From NCBI RefSeq assembly GCF_000006565.2, contig NC_031478.1:2995127-3059126 (forward strand): 64,000 bases of DNA, read 5' to 3'. The stretch is from Toxoplasma gondii ME49 (lineage: Eukaryota; Apicomplexa; Conoidasida; Eucoccidiorida; Sarcocystidae). The position numbers and the translations under genes were made by a program. The number at the start of each line of letters is the position of its first letter. The stretch's first letter is position 1. Shown here one piece after another: positions 48,101 through 58,261 of this stretch. The notes below the pieces were generated by a model. That model was given only the letters and a program-made list of their open reading frames with translations. It ran no database searches and had not been told where the DNA came from.

Positions 48101-50995
48101 GCCTCGGAAGATTCACGTCGACGAGAGGCACGTTTTCTCTCTCTCCTTTGACGGCTCTCCGCCCGCGAAGAGCGACTTCGATCTCGTGGTGAAGCGCTGC
48201 GTCTCGGCGGAGCAGGGGAGCCTGTCGACTTTCGCTGTCTCGCCTCCCTCGGACTGCGCCTTTTGCGGTCTTCTTCGTCGCAGCCTGGCGCTCGACCCCT
48301 GCCTGTCTTCGAGTGGAGAGAACTTTGAGATGATGAGGAGCGTCGCCGGCTGCGCGGATAGCGGATGCTGCGAGACCCGCTGCTTGCGCGTCTTCGCTCT
48401 GCGTTCCGGCGGAGACACCAGAGATGATACCTCCAGAGCCGCAAGTAGTCCCCAGGGTGGAGACAGGCTGTGGAACCGAGGCCGGTGTCTCGGCACCCCG
48501 AAGAGACAGCGGGGAGGGCGGCCGCGGCGGGAACGGCACAGAGAGGCGAAGTCAGAAGCGCCGGACTCGCCGAGTTCGCCTTCAGAAAAGGAGGATAGAG
48601 AGACGAAGAATACGGAACGGCGCAGCCGGCGTGGCTGCCGTGCGGTGGAGGAGCCTGGAAGGCGAGAAGAGGGGCGGCGCTGGGGCAGAGCGGAGAAGAG
48701 ACGAAGGAAGAAAAGTACGAACCGGGAGACGGGATCGAGGAGACGTCGAGAAATGCAGACGGAAGGGTCCCGCTGAAGAAGGAAGACGGCAAGCGGGAAG
48801 AAGACGAACAGGAAAAGTACCGAGACAAATTTGCATTCAGGGGAGACTCCAAGCCGTCCACTGGAGCCTGTGGAGTCCAAGAGACACCGCGCGACGAAGA
48901 GTAGAAACCCGATGAAGAGGAAGAAGACACGTACGAAGGCAAGGGAGACGAAAGAGGCGCGTACAACGCATAAAACGGAGGAAAGACGCGACCGTTCCCT
49001 TGACCTCGCGATGTAGGTTCCGAACTGTCGAGACCTGTACAGACACCAGAAACGCAAGGGAGAGAAGGGCCAAGACTGAAGAGAAGAGGGGAAAAAGAAC
49101 AACGGGAAACGGACAGGAAACGGCAAAAGCGGAAGGACGAGCAAAGAGAAAACACGCACAAGTCGACCTGGAGAAAACATCCTCATCTCGACATCCGTGT
49201 ATCGAGAGTCGTACAGGCGCAGACGCGTGTCTAGAGTGTTTGTATGCATGCATGTTGCGCTACATCGGTGTCTTCACATCTCAAGAAACCGCTTCAAAGA
49301 ATTCCGAAAAAGACGACAGATCCACACTGCACAGCGAGACTTGGTCGCTCTGATCTGTCGCCGTGCGTGGCACAAAGAGACGACTCCACGAACGGGAAAG
49401 CGGACCTCTCTGGAGTGAAGAGAGACACTGAGACGCTTCGCGATTCTCGGACGACCTCCTGTTGCCTGACATTCCGGTAATAACTCTTTGGGGGTCGTAT
49501 CCTAAGTTCGCACTGAGTCGACTAGATACAAGGAAGCTGACAAAGGTGCGTCTGTCTCACCTCCAAGAACTCGCGACCGTTCGTATGCTTCACGGGATTT
49601 CAGTCGCGTTTTCCGCTTCTCTCCAACGCGCGTCTTCTCGTCACCTGGCGCGAGGCTCGCGGAGAAGTCTGTCGGCTGCTGGGACGCCTCGGGTCCCCCC
49701 TGGCGTCCAGACACCTGAACACGCCCTGCGCGTCTGCGGGCGCGCGCGCGCCGTCTTCTTCTCCCTCTCCCGTTTTCTGTCTTTTCTTCTTTGCCCGACG
49801 CGAGGGTCGGCAGGCCTTCTTCGAAAGCGCGTCCAGTCCCGTAGACCGCGGCCGAGTCTCTCTGCCGGTCTCGCTCGCGCCTCTGAGGCACGTCTCCCTT
49901 CTCCTCGAGAGTCTGCGAGCGCAAGTCGAGGCCTGCTTCGTCTGGATGCGGACCCGCGGAGTCGCGAGTGTCTCGGTCTCTCCGCTTCGCTCCTCTGCTA
50001 GATTTCCCCGAGTCCCCAACTCCCAGAGCAGGCGAAAACGAAGAGACAGACGCCCACGGGAAACGCGGCACCGCGTCGAGCTCCGCCCTCGAGTCTCCTC
50101 TGCATGCGCGGGGACTCGCGCGGCCGCGGCGAAGACCGAGGTGGTCAGTTTCTTCTCCCGACAGAAAAGGCGCTTCTCCACAGCCTGGATGAGCCGCGAC
50201 GCAGTCCCGCTTGCCGCAGAAGACAGCTGGTTCGAACCGCGCAGTCGCGGGCAGGTCGCAGGGCGCGTGGAGACACTCGCCTTTTCTGTCTCTGCGGGAG
50301 GGTCCGAGCGTGGCGGCGAGGCGGCCTTCGCAGCTCCGAGTTTGGTCGGAAAAGACGCAGCGCCTCTTGCCCCTGTCTCCACTCGCGTCGCGTCGCTCGA
50401 GCTCGCCGCCGTCCTCGTCCACGCGCTCTTCTCGGCTGGACGTCCACCGACTCGGCTCTCGCTCTTCTTCCCGCGCCTCGAGCAGCGGCGGCGCGTCCAC
50501 GGGCGACGCGAGCGAGGAGACAAGCGAAGAGGAAAAAGGCAAAAGAGGACTGAAGACCGCGTGTGGAGACGGCGAGTGCGGAGACAGAGCCGCCACCTGC
50601 GGCTCAAACGGAGGCTCCACAGACACCTCAGAGCGCGCGGCAGAGACACTCGAAGCCGCAGAGAGAGACGGCGACTCCTGGAGAGGAGGAGAACCGCGCA
50701 ACGGAGAAACTGGCAACGGTGAAGAGGACAAAGGTGAGGAAGGCAACACTGAGGAAGGCAGAGGTGAGGAAGGCAGAGGTGAAGAAGGCAACACTGAGGA
50801 AGGCAGAGGTGAGGAAGGCAAAGGCGAGGCAGGTAAAGGCGAGAGTTGCTCTGGAAGCGAAGGCAGGCGAAGTCCTGCGGCGAGGCCCCGCGACGCAGTG
50901 TGTGTCAGCGCAGAAGGCGAAGCGGCACTCTCCCAACCTGACCGCGAGCGCAAGGGAACTGTCTGGCAGAACGAGGAGTGAGCATCCCACGACAT
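41930..50995 (-). CDS. CLK/LAMMER-type dual-specificity protein kinase with long RS-rich N-terminus, ~1,760 aa
   Basis: CLK kinases phosphorylate Arg/Ser splicing factors in the nucleus. Exons: 50995-49561; 49034 to about 47127 (donor uncertain); 46660-45750; 45625-45302; 44534-44481; 43964-43817; 43449-43334; 42749-42486; 42061-41930. Frames join throughout, with about 1,763 residues if the second donor is at 47127. The catalytic domain is the C-terminal ~450 residues: Gly loop GEGTFGRV, Lys in DVAIK, alpha-C Glu in [17 protein letters not shown] (CLKs have T where others have R), [18 protein letters not shown], and the family signature [14 protein letters not shown] split between exons at MM/E. 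An acidic/Arg insertion of ~60 residues interrupts the C-lobe. The N-terminal ~1,300 residues include SPLPS repeats and dense RS/RE/RK runs. The chosen start has A at -3, but the frame is open upstream. The intron after HTDLK has a GC donor. Confidence 0.9.
42137..45125. repeat. TA microsatellites in the introns of the CLK catalytic region
   Basis: Long TA tracts, partly mixed with TACA and GATA units, occur at about 42137-42167, 42763-42804, 42868-42902, 43550-43667 and 44930-45125. Each is inside an intron. Introns 43965-44480 and 45626-45749 lack them. Confidence 0.9.
50717..50842 (-). repeat. 15-bp minisatellite encoding [10 protein letters not shown] repeats
   Basis: The plus strand repeats GAGGAAGGCAGAGGT-like units. 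On the minus strand this gives alternating SPLPS and SVLPS pentapeptides near the N-terminus of the CLK gene product. It keeps the reading frame. Confidence 0.85.
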
Positions 50996-53900
50996 GCTGC
51001 TGTGTGCGCGACTCTCAAGGCTCGAGAAGGCTCGCGCACACTCTCCGGCGACAAGCGCGAGTCGCGGAGACCAGAGCCAGCATCGGCGCAGAAGAGAAAC
51101 AGCGAGGCGGTTCCAGGGAGAGAAAAGGGCCGCTGGCAAACAATGGCGAGGAGAAAAAGAGAAGCGCAGACGCTGCCGCCGACTAGGGGAGCAGCGAAAG
51201 GAACTCAAAAAAAGGCAGACCAAGCAAGTTCAGAAACAGAGAGGACAGGAAACTCCCTGAACGAAGACGGAGAGAGGCGTGGCAAAAGCGCGGGAGCTTA
51301 GAGGAAGAAGCAACAGAATAGAGGAGAAAACGAAGAAGCAGCGGCGAGAACAGGCGGATGAGAAGGCGAAGGAGAAAGGAAGCGGCAAGGGAGCGTGGAG
51401 AAACGCCGACTGCCGACAAGAAGACAGCTGCAGAGGGTGCAACAGAGAACCGGAAAGCGCAGACAGAAAAAAAAGCGGCGAAGAGCGCGAAAGAGGCGCC
51501 GGGAGATGAGAATCAAAGATATTGATGGAGAAAAGACTGCGAGGGAAACTCTGAGATGCGAGCTTCTGCTAGCAAAAAAACCGAGGAGGGCTGTCTGCCG
51601 CAATGGGGGGGGGGGGGGAGATCCCCAAGTGAACAGTGAGAGTGGAAATACGCCGACCCGAGACAAAAGGACGACAGATGAGAGAAAAACTCGGAGCTCG
51701 AAACGACGCTCGTTCTTCGAAGGAAACAACTGGGGAACAAAAGAGGAGAACTTTTTCTGAAAGGTGGCTGGAGAACGCAAGAGTCTTTCCCCCGTTCGCG
51801 CATGATTTCTGCGAGAGAAAGCGCTCAAGCAGCGTGTCCAGCCAGAGCTACTGAGTGGTACTTTTTCGCTGCATGCAGACTTTTGACAGAGTTTTTTCAG
51901 AACTTTTCCCTCAAAAACGCTGGAGACAAAAGGCGTGACGCAGTGAGGAGAGCGAGAAGACGACTAGAGTCTCTGGACTCGGAAGCCGGCTGCGCGGGGG
52001 CCTCCACGAGTCGGGGGAAAGGTGGAAAGCCAGAGGCCTTTCGTCTGCAGAAAAGAGAGAGAGGCGCCGACTAAGAAGAAGCGCCTCGAAACTTTTCTTG
52101 AAGTGAGAGGTTGGACAAAAACCTTGTCACCATTCAGAAGTACGGTCCAGGTAGTCGGCGCTGGAGAGAGCGGCTGTTCTCCGACGCACACTAAACAGCC
52201 AAAGGAGAGAGACCAACCAGAAAAGGAGAAGGTGGACGGTCAGAAAACGAGAGGTTGGACGACAGGAACGGCTTCCTTGCGGTCAGCGAGGGCCCCGAGA
52301 GGCGGCGCGTGGCGGGGTCGAGTTGGGATAACGTGAGGAAAAAAGAAGGTTTAAGGAGAGGTATAAGTAGGATCTCGAGAGGAGAGAAGGTGTAGAGTGT
52401 TGAGGAAAGAAAGGGGAGGAAAAGACGACTGGATGACGCGCGCAGCGCGAGAGGAAAAGATTTCGTAGCCGATACACTGCGTCCACGGTTATGTTCCGAG
52501 AGCGTGACAAGACACAAATCGACAAGAGAAGAAAATCACCACGAATGCTGAACAAGGAGAGAACTGCTGCGAAGGCTTCCACAGCTCGAATCCCAGCTTG
52601 ACGGCGGGCGGCACAGAAGTTCCATTTTTTCAGTACATGCACTACGCGGGACGAGGGACGCGAAAAAGTCCCGCTGTAGAGCCCTACTGCATGGAGAAAA
52701 GCCAGTCGCTAAAAAGCGACAGAACCGAACGGAAAGTGGTCACGCAGCCGACACAGCGAGTCCTTTGCTGCAAAAAAAAATTCACAGGAAAGAAAAACAG
52801 GCAACACAAGTCCGGAATCGACAGAAAGACCGGAGAAACCAGGGTGACACCACGCCCACGCCTCTCCGATGCGCTGATCCGGTTCCTCGCGCGCGTAGAC
52901 ACTTTCTTTTCCGCAGCATGCCGCTGTCAAAGTCCTCTCTTCGTTGCCTCCCCGCTAAGGCAGTCGACCTCCAGATAGAAACAGCGGAAAATAAATCAGA
53001 AAACGCCTCCGTTGCGTCCTGACTACACCGAATAGCAGCCGACTTCGCGGGGCAGCATAGAGCTGTGTGTGTGTGTGTCAAGTCACTCTGCAAGAAAAGC
53101 AAGTCTTGAAATACGCAGCGCATGAAACACTTCTCCAGGCACTTTGAACGGCGGTTCGGAAGCAGGAAGTCGATTTTCAATGAGTGAGCATTCCCCTGGG
53201 GAATGACACAAAGCCCAGAACGTGAACTCACTCGTATCCCCCCCGTCGCCTCCTGCGAGCCGTCGCGGTCACAAGGGCAAAGCGTGTGCGACAAGTTTCG
53301 GCGACACACAGATTGTACAGGAAAATGCTGGGACAGTCTCAGAAGGCTGATGGAAGTATCTGCCAGCAGACGGCTACACAAAGCAGCAATCATGAACGCA
53401 GAAATGGGTGGTAGACAGTCGTTCGATGTTCCGGCCACCGAAACTGCACGCCACCTCAGAATGTCTTTGTGTACACCTTAGGCAAAAAAACACCTTGGTA
53501 CTCTGTTCCGATATTCCGTGGTAAACACAGGGAGCGAACGAGGGAACCATCATTTACAGCGAACCCGCCGTCGTGAACACCGGAGTTCCTGGCTGGAGTT
53601 TCCGCACAATGTTGTGGTCTAACTCTTCGCTTTCTTAACTCACACAGAAACACACGTGTTTTTTTTCACGACCAAATGAGGTTCACAGACGCAAAACACC
53701 GTGGACAAGGTCAGCCTGTGTGAACCACGAAGGTCGTTCTGCATGAGCTTCCGGAGAAAGGAACGTCTTCAGGGTGGTGTTTTTGTTTGTAGCACTGCGT
53801 CATAATTTCGTTTGTTCACTAGTTTGACGAAATGATTCTGCTCGACAGGAGACTGAGGCTTTCCTTCTACCGGCGACGGCGGCATCGTGGCGTATGCTTC

Positions 53901-54885
53901 AGAACAGCGCCGTCGTTCAGAAAAAGACTGGAACTAAGTGCTCCTCTCCTAGAGACTTTGTGGGGCGCCTAGTGTCACAGTTTTCGCCGAGGGCTAAGGT
54001 GCTTTCATTTGCCGGGAGGAGAACCAACGAGATCAGCTACGTTTGTGTTCCCTGTTCTCGAAACTGCCTGAAGAAGATACCCTGCAGCAATTACATTCAG
54101 AGAGGCACAAATAATCTGAGTACAGACAAAGCCAACTGTCAATATTCGGGCTGAGCTCCTCGGCCTCTGCGATATGGGGATTTTCGTTGATTTTGACCCG
54201 CTCGTCTCACCGTCAACTCCGTCCCCCACATCTGAGCATCTGTGAAACTTGGGACACTATTGCCGCGAATCCCAAATCTTGTTGACTGAATTCGAGGCAG
54301 TTTAACCCTAGGACGGCAATAGAAGGCCATACGTTGGGTTGACCGTACAGAACAGCAGTCTGTGACCACAGATGCCACCGAACGAATATTTTGCAAGTTT
54401 CTATGTACGAATCATTCTTGAACGGAACTTGCTCACACGAGACCAAGTGAGAGACCACGATGTGAATGTTGATGTGGAAATGAGCCGCCCTTGCTTGGGA
54501 CCAGAATCAAGGTTAGCGAGGCATCACTGTAGAAATGGCGCGGTATTATTAACACACCTGTCTCGTTCGCAGAACCGATTCAGCAAATCGCTGCCGCGGT
54601 GATATGCGCTGGGAAGTTTACTCGAATTGACAAGAAACAGTGGTGCACGCTTGCCAAGCGCGAATGCGGTTGAGCAGAAAAGTCATTTCTTGTGTATGCC
54701 AAGTTCAGAAAGTGAATATGCTAAAACGTACAGTCGTGCCTTCTTTCAACTGCACTGTATTTAACAGCGTTTCCGATATGGACCTCGTCCCGTGGAGGGC
54801 GAGCGGAGCCTGTCTTCACCGTCACTAGTCTTCACTAACAACTTCCTTTCCTAATGCAGCAGCTGGCCACTTGAGGCGAAGATGG
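50996..54885. other. 5' flank of CLK and 3' flank of the F-box-like gene
   Basis: No exon is firmly supported. The CLK frame is open to 51223, so a longer start is possible. The stretch contains a 14-nt G run (51605-51618) and a short GT repeat (53064-53078). Open frames here, such as 52598-52978 (+), lack conserved features. Confidence 0.5.
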
Positions 54886-57117
54886 TCACGCTTTGGAAAA
54901 TCTGCCGCGGTCGTACCCCTTTCTGTGAAGCTTCCAGTTGTGCGCACCTGTTGGCATCTTCGTTTTCCGAAAAAACAGCAGCACATCGCACCTCTCTGTG
55001 TTTACTTCACGATCGTAGAAACCTCCTTTTGATAGCATCTCTCGGAGGTCACGGCGCGTGGCATCCAATTGCTGCCGGTACTGAGGCGTGTGTGCCTCGG
55101 AAGTCGATCGCACAACAGACACCTCCACCACATCGAGTGTTGGGGTTTGTTTAATCAGACCCACAATTCCCGCGATAAAACTTTGATGAACCTCGAGTCG
55201 CGTGCGGCATGTGATACGCGCAATGCGTAACACAGAGGAAGTCTCCAGGAACATGTTCGAAATCAGTAGGTCCGTCATCGCAGGTGTGGCACGCTCCGGG
55301 ACAACTGTCGATGTTCGTCTTAGTTCGAAACCCACGATTTTGTGGCGGCGTTCACGAAGAAAGCTGATAACCTCTTCGGAGAGCACCTCCACGGTTCCCG
55401 AGCAATCGACAGGAAGAACCAGAAGGCAGGCCTCAAGGTGATCGACAAACGTTTGAACTCGCTTGCGAAATGCGGCCCCTGCGCTGCTTGCCAGCCAGTC
55501 CGGAGGAGCCAAAACGCCGAGCGAAGGGAGCACGGGCTCCTGAAGATTCAGAATTTCTCCGTAGTGCTGCACGACGATTCCTTGAGATACGGAAAATTGG
55601 AGGCAGGTCTCCTCGAATACGCCATCCGCAATGAAGTCACAGGCGGCCAGCCTGCTTATATGGAAAATCGACTCCGACGCGTCGTCCAAACGCTCGAATA
55701 TTCTTCCAGGATTGAAAAGAGCATTTAGCAGGAGTTCATCATCCGTAGGGCCAACCTTTTTCACGTCACTGTTCCCACGGCTCTGTGTGGGCATCTGCAG
55801 CAGCATCGTTCCATCAAGAGACAAGTCGCAGTTTGGGAACATTGTGCGAAGCCTATTTAATTGATTGATTATAACCGGTAGCCTCCCTCGGAAGAAAACA
55901 CCCTCTGGAACGAAGTGAATGCGTCGAACGGAACAAACCGCTATTCGATCGGATCTCCGTGCTGTGCCGGTCACCTGTCTCGTTTTCGCGATCTGTGCTC
56001 CTGTAACAAGAACGGCGACGTCAGTAGAAATAGCGACGGAGGTCAATCGACTGCGAGAAGCGCTAAACAGGGAAGCTAGAACACACGCCATTTCGTGGTC
56101 CGTCCACCCGAGCATACTGTCAATGGACAGTTCCCTCAAGTGTGTCGCCTTCTGCAGCAGCTCGGTAAGTACTGTGTGAACAGAGCCCGCGCCGTTCAAG
56201 ATATTACAGATCTCAATGGCCTGACACTGCCTTACCAGCGTCTCAGCCAGCACGTTTGCTACAGGAACGTCTTCTTTGCAGTTGACAACCAGCACTCGCA
56301 AGCGGGGCTTTGTAGTGAGCAACCGCTGGAGAAGCCCCTCCATGACAGGTCTGCGCTGCTCCCCGGGAAGCAGCTGATACGTACAGGTTGGAACGACACC
56401 CGATCCCTCCTGCACATTTGAAGATCGCGCGTCTGGGCTCATTCCACAGGCTACCTCTCGATATTTGTGCACACCAAACACAGCAGCTGGCTTTGTCTCC
56501 CCTGCAGCCCCGCCATCGTGAATCAAATGTGAAGCTACCCCCGCATAGCCGCCTCCGGGTAAGCGATTTGACTGGTTGTGTTCCTCTCCTGCAAAAACGC
56601 GTGGACTGTACGAAGCCGACTGGGCTGTGTGCGGCGTTGGTGTGCCAGCAGTAATCGGTCTGTCACTCGGATTCACCGCAGCTCTGTGGCCATAGACATG
56701 TGGATGGGGCACCTCAATCGCCACACGTTGTGACTCTCTCAGCAGGAACTGCCTTTCCTGGTCTACCTCGAAGAGGTATCGGACAAGCCCGTCACTCAGC
56801 CTTAGACCTCGTGAGTGTTCGGCGCAGTTGCCCTCGCACACGCGTTCCCGAAACCACTGAGAGACTTCACACAGGCGCGGCAGTTCATCGAGAAACAGGC
56901 AGGAAGTCACGGCGTAGAAGAAATCAGGGTCCATGCGCAAAAACAGATTGAAGGGTTCTACGGTACGACTCTCAGTGTCCGAAGAGAAAATGGGTTTCTC
57001 GAGTTTTGCGGTATGGCGCGGGGAGTTCGCGTCGTACTCGTGATCTCTGGTACGAGTCAACCACCGTCGGATGCGAAGACACCCCGCAGAATGCTGTCGT
57101 CCCATTTTCGAACCCAT
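54886..57117 (-). CDS. Intronless F-box/LRR-like hypothetical protein, 743 aa
   Basis: A single uninterrupted frame with an ATG in strong context (AAAATGG). The frame is open upstream to a possible acceptor (TTTGCAG near 57135), so a 5' exon cannot be excluded. Residues ~70-105 resemble an F-box: an FLDELPRLCEVSQWFRERV helix pair following PDFFYAV. Downstream are leucine/valine-rich strand-helix units such as LRVLVVNCKED, HLRELSIDSMLGWTD, SRLTSVAIS and TLDVVEVSVVR, like irregular leucine-rich repeats. A low-complexity segment of ~130 residues (Pro, Gly, His) separates the two parts. F-box proteins recruit substrates to SCF ubiquitin ligases; whether this one binds SKP1 is unknown. An absence of introns is unusual beside neighbours of 7-15 exons. 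Codon use and composition look native. Confidence 0.75.
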   Translation of the reverse strand: MGSKMGRQHSAGCLRIRRWLTRTRDHEYDANSPRHTAKLEKPIFSSDTESRTVEPFNLFLRMDPDFFYAVTSCLFLDELPRLCEVSQWFRERVCEGNCAEHSRGLRLSDGLVRYLFEVDQERQFLLRESQRVAIEVPHPHVYGHRAAVNPSDRPITAGTPTPHTAQSASYSPRVFAGEEHNQSNRLPGGGYAGVASHLIHDGGAAGETKPAAVFGVHKYREVACGMSPDARSSNVQEGSGVVPTCTYQLLPGEQRRPVMEGLLQRLLTTKPRLRVLVVNCKEDVPVANVLAETLVRQCQAIEICNILNGAGSVHTVLTELLQKATHLRELSIDSMLGWTDHEMACVLASLFSASRSRLTSVAISTDVAVLVTGAQIAKTRQVTGTARRSDRIAVCSVRRIHFVPEGVFFRGRLPVIINQLNRLRTMFPNCDLSLDGTMLLQMPTQSRGNSDVKKVGPTDDELLLNALFNPGRIFERLDDASESIFHISRLAACDFIADGVFEETCLQFSVSQGIVVQHYGEILNLQEPVLPSLGVLAPPDWLASSAGAAFRKRVQTFVDHLEACLLVLPVDCSGTVEVLSEEVISFLRERRHKIVGFELRRTSTVVPERATPAMTDLLISNMFLETSSVLRIARITCRTRLEVHQSFIAGIVGLIKQTPTLDVVEVSVVRSTSEAHTPQYRQQLDATRRDLREMLSKGGFYDREVNTERCDVLLFFRKTKMPTGAHNWKLHRKGYDRGRFSKA

Positions 57118-58261
57118 TTTGCGCTCGTAGCAGGCGCTGCAAAGCAAAGCTACAGAGCTTCTGCACGGCTATCTCTGGAATGGTTCGTGGCAAAACTAGA
57201 TCGCGTGGTACTCGCAAGGCGCGCGCCTCAGTCACATTCGCGGGCGCCACGTGGTTCCCCATTCGAGCTACACACTAGGCCCATTTATGCAAGGGTTTCT
57301 AGATTCCAGTTTCGTGCCCACATCGCAACTTTTGAAAGGATGTATCAACCAATCGAGCAGCGTCTTCGCGATTGCAAAGACATGCGCTAGTGGCGTCGCA
57401 TAACACAAGTCGACACTACAAGCACTCATCTCAGCGAGAATACCCGAATTTGGACGGAGAGTCACTCGAGACGGACCCTAAGCGTGTCTCTTCCCGCCTG
57501 ACACAAGAGACGAGCATCACGACCCCTGCAAGCATCCCAGATCTCGGTTTGAGGAACTTAAGCCGTGGGGCGTAGCACTGCGACCGAAACCAGCACTCTC
57601 GATCGCGGCACTACAGGCTGAAACGGCGTCTCCGTCAGGTCGTCGCCATTGTAGTCGTGTTGCGGCACCCTTTGCACTCCGGGGATCTTAGGAACTCTCA
57701 CGAATTTGTAAGTTTTTCAGGAGTGGACACAAGAACACTTGTTTGTATTAGCAAATTGAATTAGAAGGGCCTGTCCTGAGGCCATTCTTTGTGATTTGTT
57801 CTTGTTTTCGTGGTTGGCGCGTTCAAGGTGTTGCCCGCGACTTCAAACTGACTGGCGGACGCACCACACGAGATCATTGGCGCTGTTTTGCCCGGAGATA
57901 GTCTGCCAGTTGTGCTGTCACTAAGACCTGTAGGCATCTGGCTTCACGATCCGGTTGTACCAGCAGTTACCACGATTCCGCAGCTTTCCGTTGCTCCCGA
58001 ATCGTGCTTTCTCAGCTGTACGCTTCCTTGTTTTTATGTGTGCAGGTGTATCAAGTGCATACAGCGACTACCTGCCAATTTGCCGTTCTGGATCTATAGG
58101 TGGACGGCCCGCTGTCGCGAGGCCTTAGCGTAACAAAAAGATTCAGTGTACCGCTGAGTTTTTTTGATTTCCACATTTGTCGTCGGGCTTGTCTTTGTCA
58201 CCTCAGCGTGCGGGATCTCCCCGTCACATTTTATTCTTGTCGTTCCAAAGCGTTTTATTTT
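57118..58261. promoter_or_regulatory. Divergent upstream region of the F-box-like gene and the aminopeptidase
   Basis: 1.1 kb separates the two start codons, which point away from each other. No exon is supported apart from a possible 5' extension of the F-box-like frame around 57135-57262. Both promoters should lie here. No motif is claimed. Confidence 0.4.

Noticed and set aside
46978..48776. Plus-strand frames of 404 and 407 codons
   Set aside because: They are antisense shadows of the Arg/Ser-rich CLK exon; the bias of AGA/CGA/TCG codons keeps the opposite strand open.
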